A stretch of 22,231 nt of DNA from JAXJQF01 sp036311285 (GCA_036311285.1 JAXJQF010000131.1:1-22231); one strand, 5' to 3'; counted from the stretch's first letter, positions 13,514 to 21,609 are shown. Notes: generated from the sequence alone by a model not told the origin. A program made the numbers and translations.

Positions 13514-15574
13514 ATGCGAGATACAGTCGTAATTGCAACGGTGAGCGTAAATACAACACCATTAGCAATAAACAAAAATATTGAATTAATTAAATCAGCA
13601 TATTTTGAAGCAGTAGATAAAGGAGCTGATATTGTCTTAACACCTGAGCTTGCTATTACAGGTTATGGGCTCCAAGACATGTTCTACGTTGCATCTTCAA
13701 TGAAAAAGATCCCTCAAAAAGTACTTGAGATGACAGATTTTGTAAGACCAAATACATATTTGGCAGTTGGTTTTCCATACTTAGTTGAAGGTGGTCAGTT
13801 ATACAATGCTGTAGCCTTACTTACTCATAAGCAAGTATTAGGAATTGTTTTTAAACAAAATTTAGCAAGAACTGGTGTTCATTACGAACCACGTTGGTTC
13901 TCACCATGGCAACATCGTTCAGTTATAGATGTAGATTTTGCAGGTAACAAAGTAAAGGCAGGTGATCTTGTATTTGTTATCGATAATATTCGTATCGGTT
14001 TTGAAATATGTGAAGATTCCTGGGTTGCCAATAGACCAGGAAGATCTTTAAATAGAAGATTAGCAGATATCATTTTAAATCCTAGCGCTTCTCATTTTGC
14101 ATTAGGAAAACAAAATGAACGTGTAATGTTTGTTTCAGAAGGTTCTAGAAGCTTTGGTGCTATTTATGTTTACACGAACTTACTAGGATGTGAATCCGGT
14201 CGTTCAATATATGACGGTGAAATGTTGATTGCATCGGGCGGAAAACTTGTTGCAATAAGCGAACGATTAAGTTTTAGTCCTTACAAAGTTATGCTTGCTA
14301 AATGCGATTTAAGAGTAAATAGAAGCATTAGACAACAATCAAGCATGCTTTTAAATGTTCATGACGCATATGAAGACGGTGTTTTATTTACAAATTTAGG
14401 TTTTAATCCTGAAAAACTAGACGTTCCTGTTACAAAACCATGCAACAATGTACAAGAAGATGAACATTTAATGGTAAGTAGAGCAGTTGCTTTAGGTTTA
14501 TGGGATTGGATGCGTAAAACATATACCTCTGGATATGCATTAAGTTTATCAGGAGGAGCTGACTCTGCTTTATGTGCTGCTTGCGTTTATATTGCTCAAG
14601 CACAAGCCTTAGCAACACTTGGTATAGAAAAGTATTTAGAAGTATTAAAGTCTTGTTCTATTAATGTTAGAAAATTAGAACCTTCAGAAAGCGTAGAAAC
14701 GTACTTAAAGTCTGTAGTAATGCCAAAGGTATTACTAACTTTATATCAAGGTTCAGACTTCTCTGGTGACGTAACCTTTAATGCGGCAAAGAGTCTAGCA
14801 GAAGAAATTGGAGCGTACCATAATTCATGGTCAATATCTAACTTAGTTAAAGAATACATTCGTCTTTCAGATGAGCTTACTCCTGATAATAAGCTTTCAT
14901 GGGATAAGGATGATCTTGCTTTACAAAATATCCAAGCTAGAGTAAGAGCTCCAGGTATTTGGTTACTCGCAAATAGATTTAATAAACTATTAATGGCTAC
15001 ATCAAACCTTTCAGAAGCCTCTGTAGGTTATTGTACAATGGATGGTGATACCTCTGGGGTTATCTCTCCAATTGGGGGAATTAGCAAATCTAGAGTACTA
15101 AAAATCAATCGTTACATAATGGAACAAGGATATAAACTTCAAGATAACAATATCTTTGAAAAAGATATAATTTCTATTGAAGCAATGAAACATATAGTTT
15201 GCCAAGCTCCTACAGCAGAACTTCGCCCAGTAGAACAAACAGATGAAAAGGATTTAATGCCTTATCCTGTGCTTGATGAAATTAGACAAATCACTCAATG
15301 TGAAAACCTAACTCCAACTGAAGTATTTATAGAATTATGTAGAAGTGAGTTTGCTAACAACTATACAAAACAGCAAATTTTAGACTTCATAAGAAGATAC
15401 TATCGTCTATATACTAGAAACCAGTGGAAACGTGAAAGATTAGCAGTTGGCTTCCATATCGAAAAGGATAGCGCAGATCCTAAAGCATTCCGCCGTTTCC
15501 CTGTATTATCTTCATGCTTAGCTGAAGAGTTAGAAGAACTAAATGCTTATGCAAGAAAACTTGATTTAGAGTAA
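13514..15574 (+). CDS. nadE: NadE, glutamine-dependent NAD+ synthetase (two-domain)
   Basis: This enzyme makes NAD+ from deamido-NAD+, ATP and ammonia released from glutamine. ATG 13514 (686 aa) is preferred because GGA lies 8 bases upstream; ATG 13505 adds only MMK. The N-terminal nitrilase-type glutaminase domain (about 1-280) shows the Glu-Lys-Cys triad: E45 (TPELAITGYG), K114 (VFKQNL) and C166 (EICEDSW). The C-terminal synthetase domain has the PP-loop SGGADS (346-351), and STMDGDTSG-type ATP segments such as YCTMDGDTSG. Length and layout match the long type known from Mycobacterium tuberculosis (about 680 aa) and Bacteroidetes, rather than the short ammonia-dependent NadE of enterobacteria (about 275 aa). 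A hairpin at 15625-15662 ends the unit. Confidence 0.95.
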   Translation: MRDTVVIATVSVNTTPLAINKNIELIKSAYFEAVDKGADIVLTPELAITGYGLQDMFYVASSMKKIPQKVLEMTDFVRPNTYLAVGFPYLVEGGQLYNAVALLTHKQVLGIVFKQNLARTGVHYEPRWFSPWQHRSVIDVDFAGNKVKAGDLVFVIDNIRIGFEICEDSWVANRPGRSLNRRLADIILNPSASHFALGKQNERVMFVSEGSRSFGAIYVYTNLLGCESGRSIYDGEMLIASGGKLVAISERLSFSPYKVMLAKCDLRVNRSIRQQSSMLLNVHDAYEDGVLFTNLGFNPEKLDVPVTKPCNNVQEDEHLMVSRAVALGLWDWMRKTYTSGYALSLSGGADSALCAACVYIAQAQALATLGIEKYLEVLKSCSINVRKLEPSESVETYLKSVVMPKVLLTLYQGSDFSGDVTFNAAKSLAEEIGAYHNSWSISNLVKEYIRLSDELTPDNKLSWDKDDLALQNIQARVRAPGIWLLANRFNKLLMATSNLSEASVGYCTMDGDTSGVISPIGGISKSRVLKINRYIMEQGYKLQDNNIFEKDIISIEAMKHIVCQAPTAELRPVEQTDEKDLMPYPVLDEIRQITQCENLTPTEVFIELCRSEFANNYTKQQILDFIRRYYRLYTRNQWKRERLAVGFHIEKDSADPKAFRRFPVLSSCLAEELEELNAYARKLDLE

Positions 15575-15624
15575 TTACTTTTAATTTTATTACAGAGTAA
15601 TTATCATAAATTATAAAACCAAAA

Positions 15625-15662
15625 CACCTCTAGAAGATATTATAAAGATATCACTAGAGGTG
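15625..15662 (+). terminator. Hairpin terminator of nadE
   Basis: CACCTCTAG (15625-15633) pairs with CTAGAGGTG (15654-15662), with an inner GATAT/ATATC stem. Only a short T run (ATTTC) follows, so terminator strength is uncertain. Confidence 0.6.
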
Positions 15663-15750
15663 ATTTCAAATGATTAATAAATGGCTTATAAGTTTATTTC
15701 TTAATCTTTATTTAAATAATCTTTGATAATTATTTTTCAACACAATATAC

Positions 15751-15775
15751 ATCAATTTTACTTATCTAAATTGAT
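15751..15775. repeat. 8-bp inverted repeat upstream of the ATPase promoter
   Basis: ATCAATTT (15751-15758) and AAATTGAT (15768-15775) with a 9-base centre end 32 bases before the -35 of the ATPase promoter. Operator-like position, but no known regulator box. Confidence 0.35.
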
Positions 15776-15807
15776 TATATTTAAAACAATTCAAATAAGT
15801 CTTTATA

Positions 15808-15836
15808 TTGTCTCTTTACTTTTATTTTTGTAAAAT
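15808..15836 (+). promoter_or_regulatory. Promoter of the P-type ATPase gene
   Basis: TTGTCT (15808-15813), 17-base spacer, TAAAAT (15831-15836). Predicted leader about 60 bases. Confidence 0.5.
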
Positions 15837-15903
15837 ACGCTTAATGTCAGATGAATAATCTATATTCATTTTAATAACTTTAATTTATGAGAAAATAAAA
15901 TAG

Positions 15904-18567
15904 ATGAATAACAAAATACAACAAGGTTTAAGTTTACAACAAGTAGAACTTAGTCGAAAAACATACGGAGAGAACGTCTTAACTCAAAAAAAGCTAGATT
16001 CATTTTGGGTGAAATTCGCAAAAGGTTTAACCGAACCAATGATTATAATTTTATTGGTTGCGTTAGCCATTCAAATTATTCTATTCATAATGGGAGAGAC
16101 TCATTGGTTTGAACCGTTAGGGATTCTTTTTACAATTATTATTGCAAACTCTGTATCTGCGTATAGTGAAAAGAAACAAGAAGGTAAAGCGTCTGCACTA
16201 AAGAATGCTGAAGAATTAAAAGAGATTTCTAAAGTTATACGTGAAGGTGTACTTAAAGAAATTCATGTTTCAGAAATTGTTGTTGGCGATATTGTATATT
16301 TACAATCAGGGGATAAACTTCCTGCTGATGGTGAAATTATTCATGGCGAGATCAAAGTAGATCAAGCAAGCTTAAATGGTGAAACAGAAGAAGCTTTAAA
16401 GAAACCAGTCGATAATGAAAATAGTACATATAACGTAAAAGATTTATTAAACGAACACTACGCATATAGAGGAACTGTTGTATGTAGTGGGGAAGCATAT
16501 CTTGAAGTTAAAGTAGTAGGTGACAAATCATTATTTGGGCAACTAGCTTTAGAAGTTCAAGAAAATACAAGAAGAACGCCATTACAAGTTAAGCTTGCTA
16601 AACTTGCAAAACAAATTTCAACATTTGGTTATGTTGGAGCCACATGTATTGTAGCAGCTATTTTAATTAAATTTGTTATAACAGAAGGCCATCCTGAAGA
16701 TTTTTATAGTTGGTTTACCCTAATTATCAATGCTATAACAGTTGCTGTTACTATCATTATATGTGCAGTTCCTGAAGGATTACCAATGCTTACATCAATG
16801 CTTTTATCATTCCAAAGCATGAAGATGACAAAGGACAATGTTCTAGTAAGAAAGATCAATGGTTTAGAAACAGCTGGTAGCTTAAGCTTATTATATACTG
16901 ATAAGACAGGTACTATAACTGAAGGTAGACTTTCAGTAGTTGAACTATTACTAGGCTCAAATGATAAATTTGATAACATCAAAGACCTACCTGATTTTCA
17001 TAAAGAACTTTTAGTAATAGGTGCTGGTATTAACAACAGCTCTTCTGTAAGTGATGGGAAAGTTATCGGTGGCAACAGTACTGATAGAGCATTAATGAAC
17101 ATGCTTCTTGAAGCTAACTTAGATAAACAAATAGACAAGAGTAATGTTGTATTCTTCGAGCCATTTGATTCAGCTAAGAAATACTCAAGCGTTACAGTAA
17201 AGGGTGAATATAAAAAAGAAGAAGTTCAGTACGTTTATATTAAAGGTGCTCCAGAACGAATCATTGAAAATTGTTCTGCATACTATGATAAAGAAGGTAA
17301 AGTTGTTGAAATAGAAAATAAGGATTACCTATACAAGTATTTAGACGAACAAGCTGCACGCTCAATGAGATTACTTGGTGTTGCTAGAAAGATTAACAAC
17401 TCAAATGAATTAGTATTAGTTGCTTTATTCTGTATCCGTGACAACGTAAGAGACGAAGCTGTTGACGCAATTAAAGAAGTAAAAAATGCTGGTATACAAG
17501 TTGTTATGATTACTGGTGACAGAAAAGAAACAGCTGTTGCGATTGCAAAAGAATCAGGCCTATTAGAAAACGATGATGAAATTGCATTAACTTCTGAAGA
17601 ATTAGCAGCTCTGTCAGATGATGAAGTAAAAGCAATCATTCCAAAACTTAGAGTTGTATCTCGTGCATTACCAACAGATAAGAGCCGTTTAGTAAAGCTT
17701 TCACAGGAATTAAATCTTGTAGTTGGTATGACTGGTGATGGCGTTAACGATTCACCTGCATTAAAGCGTGCAGACGTTGGTTTTGCTATGGGAAGTGGCA
17801 CGGAAGTAGCAAAGGAAGCAGGGGATATAACTATTCTTGATGATAACTTCCAATCAATTGGTAAAGCTATTTTATATGGTAGAACAATGTTTAAATCAAT
17901 TAGAAAATTCTTAATTTTCCAATTGACTGTAAATATTGCTGCTGTACTAATTTGTTTTATTGGACCATTACTAGGGGTTAATATCGTATTAACTGTTACT
18001 CAATTGCTAATGGTTAATATTGTAATGGATTCTCTTGCAGCTATAGCGTTCGGTACAGAACCTGCCTTGAAACAATATATGCGAGAAAAACCGATCTTAA
18101 GAACAGCAAATATTGTTACAGGACAAATGTTTACACAAGTTGTTTACGGAGGTTTATACCTAACACTTGTTTGCTTAGCGATTCTATTTATAGACAGTGT
18201 TTCAAACATTGTACTAGGAGCTAAAGAGTTTATCGGTGAAAACGCTGAAGCTTCAAGAATTGAATACCTAAGAACATGTGTATTTGCTGTATTCATGATG
18301 ACAATTACATTTAATGGTTTTAATGTAAGAACTAATAGTTTAAATCTATTAACTGGCATTGGAAGAAACAAGAATTTCTTATTAATCATGGCAATGATCT
18401 TTGCATTACAATTTGTGTTCATTACTTTTGGTGGCAAGATGTTCAGTGTTGTTCCATTAAGTATAGAATCATGGATTTCTTGTATTCTTATTTCATTATC
18501 AATTATTCCATTTGATTATGTAAGAAGAATAGTAACGTATGTGAAAGAAAGAAGGACTTTTAGATAG
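15904..18567 (+). CDS. PMCA-type calcium-translocating P-type ATPase (P2B-like)
   Basis: An ATP-driven cation exporter of the inner membrane, probably removing Ca2+ from the cytoplasm. The 887-aa length fits bacterial PMCA/SERCA-like pumps. The phosphorylation motif is DKTGT (D333). The N-domain has IKGAPERI, and the hinge has MTGDGVNDSPALKRADVGFA. Membrane helices lie near 44-62, 70-88, 240-260 and 271-300, with a C-terminal bundle after about 665. Helix 4 carries PEGLP (E291) and helix 6 has NIVMDSLAAIAFGTEP; the helix-6 N and D with helix-4 E are the single Ca2+ site of PMCA-type pumps. The actuator loop reads SLNGETEE, keeping Gly-Glu of the usual TGES but with Asn and Thr around it. Mn2+ or Na+ transport cannot be excluded by sequence. 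Codon use is native. Confidence 0.92.
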   Translation: MNNKIQQGLSLQQVELSRKTYGENVLTQKKLDSFWVKFAKGLTEPMIIILLVALAIQIILFIMGETHWFEPLGILFTIIIANSVSAYSEKKQEGKASALKNAEELKEISKVIREGVLKEIHVSEIVVGDIVYLQSGDKLPADGEIIHGEIKVDQASLNGETEEALKKPVDNENSTYNVKDLLNEHYAYRGTVVCSGEAYLEVKVVGDKSLFGQLALEVQENTRRTPLQVKLAKLAKQISTFGYVGATCIVAAILIKFVITEGHPEDFYSWFTLIINAITVAVTIIICAVPEGLPMLTSMLLSFQSMKMTKDNVLVRKINGLETAGSLSLLYTDKTGTITEGRLSVVELLLGSNDKFDNIKDLPDFHKELLVIGAGINNSSSVSDGKVIGGNSTDRALMNMLLEANLDKQIDKSNVVFFEPFDSAKKYSSVTVKGEYKKEEVQYVYIKGAPERIIENCSAYYDKEGKVVEIENKDYLYKYLDEQAARSMRLLGVARKINNSNELVLVALFCIRDNVRDEAVDAIKEVKNAGIQVVMITGDRKETAVAIAKESGLLENDDEIALTSEELAALSDDEVKAIIPKLRVVSRALPTDKSRLVKLSQELNLVVGMTGDGVNDSPALKRADVGFAMGSGTEVAKEAGDITILDDNFQSIGKAILYGRTMFKSIRKFLIFQLTVNIAAVLICFIGPLLGVNIVLTVTQLLMVNIVMDSLAAIAFGTEPALKQYMREKPILRTANIVTGQMFTQVVYGGLYLTLVCLAILFIDSVSNIVLGAKEFIGENAEASRIEYLRTCVFAVFMMTITFNGFNVRTNSLNLLTGIGRNKNFLLIMAMIFALQFVFITFGGKMFSVVPLSIESWISCILISLSIIPFDYVRRIVTYVKERRTFR

Positions 18568-18592
18568 ATTTGTATGAAGAGAGGATAAGTAT

Positions 18593-19132
18593 ATGATGTT
18601 TGAATGTATAAGAAAATTTTTTAGAAGAAATGATAAGCATATGATGTCTAAAGTGCCAGAAGGGAAAAATAATACTGAGCATACAAGTGAATTAAGTCAG
18701 GTTGTTACTGCTACAGCATTTGAAAAAGCGTACGCAGCATTCATTGACCAGGCTGATAAGAACGCATCATCTGGTAAAGCACAGGGTTCTAAAACGCCAT
18801 ACGGTTTTTCTGAGAAGCCTGAGTGTGATGGAGCGCATTTTAAGTCTCAATATGGTCAGGGGACGCCAAGTGCAGCACCATATATGAATTGGTTCGTTGT
18901 TTCTATTTATTATCTGCCGAATAGCGGAGATATCATTATGGGTATAGAAGAAGACAGATACTCGCATTTGAAGGAAATGTCAATAAAACCATTAAGATAT
19001 GCTCAGATCGGAAATAAAAAAGTAAGTACAGCAGTATTTTATTCAACAAATAAAAGTAGCGTAGATTATGGTGAATTACATGAAAAGTTCATCAGTGTAT
19101 GTGAAGAAGTTATGAGATTAGGTATGGAGTAA
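18593..19132 (+). CDS. Uncharacterised 179-aa protein, probably horizontally acquired
   Basis: The frame starts at ATG 18593 with GAGGA (18581-18585) upstream, 26 bases after the ATPase stop. I do not recognise the family. Residues 1-15 are basic (MMFECIRKFFRRNDK), and residues 16-70 are polar and probably disordered. The C-terminal part (about 95-179) looks like a compact alpha/beta domain with NWFVVSIYYLP, GDIIMGIEED and a final helix. No signal peptide. A near-copy of the start region recurs in frame (18584-18599 and 18632-18647, 15 of 16 bases), offering a second possible start at about residue 17. Most glutamines are CAG, unlike the ATPase before it, so this marks the left side of the foreign block. 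Readthrough from the ATPase could express it. Confidence 0.65.
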   Translation: MMFECIRKFFRRNDKHMMSKVPEGKNNTEHTSELSQVVTATAFEKAYAAFIDQADKNASSGKAQGSKTPYGFSEKPECDGAHFKSQYGQGTPSAAPYMNWFVVSIYYLPNSGDIIMGIEEDRYSHLKEMSIKPLRYAQIGNKKVSTAVFYSTNKSSVDYGELHEKFISVCEEVMRLGME

Positions 19133-19148
19133 AATGTCTCTTGGAAGG

Positions 19149-19172
19149 CGACCGATTTGCACAAAGTGGTCG
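19149..19172 (+). terminator. Terminator-like hairpin after the 179-aa gene
   Basis: CGACC pairs with GGTCG, and inside GATTT faces AAAGT (one mismatch, one G:T) around the loop GCAC. It starts 16 bases after the stop. The T run (ATTGTTTC) is weak and delayed. Confidence 0.45.
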
Positions 19173-19212
19173 GTATGATTGTTTCATAAATAAAACCATT
19201 TCGTTTGTCGTA

Positions 19213-19248
19213 GGCTCCTCTCTCTGCCCTTTGGATGTGGAAGGAGCC
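19213..19248. repeat. Inverted repeat GGCTCCT / AGGAGCC near the TnpA remnant
   Basis: GGCTCCT (19213-19219) and AGGAGCC (19242-19248) flank 22 bases. It lies on the 3' side of the minus-strand TnpA fragment, where IS200/IS605 elements carry a subterminal stem-loop. The link is inference from position only. Confidence 0.35.
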
Positions 19249-19287
19249 TTGTAAATTTGTTGCTATTAACCTTGGCTTTAGTTGTGC

Positions 19288-19416
19288 TTATATACTGCAA
19301 GCAAAATATCCGTCTGACCAAAATATCTTATGTTTCCAATAAAACTTAGACAGGAAATTAGGATATTTCTGCCAAAGATAATAAGTTGTTGTAAATGTCC
19401 TAATAAATTCAAAACA
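19288..19416 (-). pseudogene. Fragment of an IS200/IS605-type Y1 transposase (TnpA)
   Basis: Read on the minus strand, this stretch between two in-frame TAA codons encodes 42 residues. They include TTYYLWQKYPNFLSKFYW and then FWSDGYFACSI. The W-[ST]-[DER]-G-Y-F/Y-[VA]-x-[ST]-[IV] motif and the preceding Tyr/Trp-rich helix are typical of the C-terminal half of Y1 HUH transposases. The HUH motif and the catalytic tyrosine helix that should follow CSIG are both missing, and the frame is closed at each end. It is therefore a dead remnant. It lies between the 179-aa gene and the RloA-like gene, evidence that this interval has hosted mobile DNA. Confidence 0.68.
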
Positions 19417-19485
19417 TTAGTTCTCATAAAAATATCTTTACTATAAATTACATTTTCTAACTAAAAGTATTTTGAATCAAATTAT

Positions 19486-19511
19486 GCATTTTTGAAATGC
19501 TCTTTTTTTTA
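19486..19511 (+). terminator. Strong compact terminator upstream of the defence module
   Basis: GCATTT (19486-19491), loop TTG, AAATGC (19495-19500), then TC and a run of eight T. It has no adjacent upstream gene, so it insulates the rloA-like promoter or ends a lost or non-coding transcript. Confidence 0.7.
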
Positions 19512-19614
19512 CATTTATATTATGACATTAACAATGCGAAATGTATATTGAAAACATGAAATATGGCGAAAAATAACAAAAATATCAATTTGAGATTAAA
19601 GATCTATGGTGATG

Positions 19615-19623
19615 TGGTATAAT
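19615..19623 (+). promoter_or_regulatory. Extended -10 promoter of the rloA-rloB module
   Basis: TGGTATAAT is a perfect extended -10 (TG-n-TATAAT). The -35 (ATTAAA at 19595-19600) is poor, as is common for this class. The start near 19630 leaves about 25 bases before the ATG, including the strong binding site AAAGGAGGG (19641-19649). Confidence 0.6.
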
Positions 19624-19654
19624 ATTAATATGCGTCATATAAAGGAGGGATATT

Positions 19655-20932
19655 ATGTTATTACAGTTTTCGGTGGAGAATTTTAGATCCTTCAAGGAAA
19701 GAACCGTTTTATCATTAGAAGGTTCGTCGGATAATAATTTACCAAACAATGTGGTAGAATTCGGTAAAGAGAAGGTACTAAAGGTGGCAACTGTTTTTGG
19801 CGCAAATGCTGCGGGAAAAAGTAATTTGTTTTTAGCATTAACGGCAGCGATCATTACTGTAAAGAGATCAGATGTCAGACAGGTTGGAGAACCATTATAT
19901 ACAATTGTTCCATATTTGTTTGATAATGAATCGGCCAAGGAAACTACTTCTTTTGAATTTGTATTTGTTGCAGAAGGTAAGAAGTATGTGTATGGATATT
20001 CTGCTACGAATCAGAAGGTATGTACAGAGTATCTTTATGTATATAATTCTTCACGTCCAACAACTATTTTTGAAAGAAACGAGTCGGCAGAGGAAAAGTA
20101 CACATTTACCAATCAGGCAGTAAAAACAAAATTAAAACCACTCACGGAGAGAAATACAGAGAATAAACTTTTTCTTGCGACAGCAACAGCATGGAATGCA
20201 GAATATACAAAAATTCCAATGATGTGGATCACGAATTCTATAAATACTTATGATACAAACTATGAGAACGCATTAAACATCACAGGCGATATGTTTGAGA
20301 AGGACTCTGACAATTCGCTTAGAATATTTACCAATAATATTCTTAAAGAAGCTGACATCAATATCTGTGATTATGAATTTGAAAGTCGAGATGTTCCTTT
20401 GGAAGGAGTTCCAGCGCTCGTACTAGCAAATCAGCCAGGTACTTTGCCAAAGATACGTGGCAAAGAGTATAAGATAACTACAAAACACATTATTGAGAAT
20501 GGAGAGGGAAATAAAGAAGTTTTCACTTTGGGAATGCACTTAGAGTCACTTGGAACGCAGAAGATATTCTTTATGAGCCCGATTATAAAAAAGGCTTTTG
20601 AAACAGGCGAGACTGTATGCATTGACGAGTTCGATAAGAGCATACATCCAATGCTTGTTTGCTATTTAGTGGGACTATTTAATAATCCAGAGGTGAATAT
20701 AAAAAATGCGCAGCTGATTATTTCTACGCATACCATGTCTTTGCTTAATCTTAATGATTTAAGACGAGACCAGATTTATTTTGTAGAAAAGAATCAAAAG
20801 ACTGGCATTTCCGAATTATATTCACTAGATGAATTTTCACCTAGAACTCGTGAGGATATTAGAAAGGCGTACCTGCTTGGCAGATATGGTTCTGTACCTG
20901 ATTTGGGAATGGGGGATGGCCTGTGGGATTAA
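19655..20932 (+). CDS. RloA/AbiLi-like ABC-type ATPase of an abortive-infection system
   Basis: A 425-aa AAA_15/AAA_21 (SMC/ABC-like) ATPase. It begins LLQFSVENFRSFKERTVLSL, the usual opening of this family. Walker A is GANAAGKS (49-56). An ABC signature-like LESLGTQ is at 296-302, Walker B CIDEFD (D324, E325), and the H-loop STHT (H359). Such ATPases sense phage infection or act as switches for a partner nuclease. The next gene overlaps it by 10 bases and encodes an RloB-family protein, which defines the RloA-RloB (Campylobacter restriction-linked ORFs) and AbiLi-AbiLii (lactococcal AbiL) type pair. Glutamine is nearly always CAG and the binding site is very strong, so it was probably acquired from a Firmicutes-like donor. 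Full-length motifs suggest it is functional. Confidence 0.85.
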   Translation: MLLQFSVENFRSFKERTVLSLEGSSDNNLPNNVVEFGKEKVLKVATVFGANAAGKSNLFLALTAAIITVKRSDVRQVGEPLYTIVPYLFDNESAKETTSFEFVFVAEGKKYVYGYSATNQKVCTEYLYVYNSSRPTTIFERNESAEEKYTFTNQAVKTKLKPLTERNTENKLFLATATAWNAEYTKIPMMWITNSINTYDTNYENALNITGDMFEKDSDNSLRIFTNNILKEADINICDYEFESRDVPLEGVPALVLANQPGTLPKIRGKEYKITTKHIIENGEGNKEVFTLGMHLESLGTQKIFFMSPIIKKAFETGETVCIDEFDKSIHPMLVCYLVGLFNNPEVNIKNAQLIISTHTMSLLNLNDLRRDQIYFVEKNQKTGISELYSLDEFSPRTREDIRKAYLLGRYGSVPDLGMGDGLWD

Positions 20933-21561
20933 ACAAACATGGTTATACTCCTAAGAAACGTAATTCAAATAGTCGTAAGCGTAAGAAGATTATTTTTATT
21001 GCTACAGAGGGAAAGAATAAAACTGAGAAGCTTTATTTCAAGAAGTTTAACAGTGACAAGGTGCAGATAAGGTTTGCAAAAGGCGGCTCAACGGATCCTG
21101 TTAATATGGTGTTAGAATTACTTTCAGAATGTAAAGATATGGGGTTTGATCCGGAAGCAGGCGATACGGGATACTGTGTTCTTGATTCGGATTTTGTGGC
21201 CAGTAAAAATAAACAGATAGAGTTGGCTGATAAAAAAGCTAAAGATAATGCGCTATCCTTAATTGTTTCGAGTCCATGTTTTGAAATCTGGTATCTTTGC
21301 CATTATGATTATTCGACAAAGGCTTTTGGTTCGAATGAAGAAGTCATTAATGTACTTAAAAAGAAAATTCCTCAGTATGATAAAAACAAAGAAGATATGT
21401 ACGAGTTGCTTCGGTCAAAACTGGATAATGCTGTTTCGAATGCAAAGAGATTGGAGAAATATAATATTCAAGGTGGGAAGATTCCACATACAGTTGAATT
21501 TATGCCAAGCACAGAAGTGTACCGCATTATTGAAACTATAATGGAAGCGGAAAATGCATAG
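20923..21561 (+). CDS. RloB/AbiLii-like effector with Toprim-like fold
   Basis: A GTG start at 20923 overlaps the last 10 bases of the ATPase gene, with GGGGGATGG just upstream, so translation is coupled. The 212-aa product matches the RloB family: a basic N terminus, then IIFIATEGKNKTEKLYF (E29 and E35, Toprim-like glutamates). VLDSDF follows (D88, D90), and the hallmark SSPCFEIWYLCHYD (about 116-129) comes next. The Toprim acidic residues suggest a metal-dependent nuclease that kills or arrests the infected cell when released or activated by the ATPase. The nuclease role is inference from related OLD/AriB-type systems. It ends with a helical C terminus. No third gene is attached, and no restriction-modification genes, with which rloAB was first described, are visible. 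Confidence 0.85.
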   Translation: MGLNKHGYTPKKRNSNSRKRKKIIFIATEGKNKTEKLYFKKFNSDKVQIRFAKGGSTDPVNMVLELLSECKDMGFDPEAGDTGYCVLDSDFVASKNKQIELADKKAKDNALSLIVSSPCFEIWYLCHYDYSTKAFGSNEEVINVLKKKIPQYDKNKEDMYELLRSKLDNAVSNAKRLEKYNIQGGKIPHTVEFMPSTEVYRIIETIMEAENA

Positions 21562-21609
21562 AGTTCATTTACCGAAATTAACACATAATTTCAGTATCTA
21601 GAATTTTAA

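Larger units (their letters stand above)
15575..15903 (+). other. Intergenic region between nadE and the P-type ATPase
   Basis: A 329-bp gap holding the nadE hairpin, an 8-bp inverted repeat (15751-15775) and the ATPase promoter (15808-15836). No coding frame is visible. Confidence 0.5.
19133..19654. other. 522-bp gap with IS debris and the promoter of the defence module
   Basis: It holds a hairpin after the 179-aa gene (19149-19172), a long-looped inverted repeat (19213-19248), a minus-strand TnpA fragment (19288-19416), a strong terminator (19486-19511) and an extended -10 promoter (19615-19623). No intact gene is present. Confidence 0.6.

Noticed and set aside
17325..17801. Minus-strand frame of 158 codons opposite the P-type ATPase
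   Set aside because: Antisense shadow of the conserved hinge and P-domain region of the pump.
19133..19654. Idea that the gap encodes a retron-type or other defence ncRNA for the RloA/RloB pair
   Set aside because: There is no reverse transcriptase, and much of the gap is explained by a TnpA fragment, hairpins and the rloA promoter. The strong terminator at 19486-19511 leaves a small residual possibility of a transcript, but nothing shows it.
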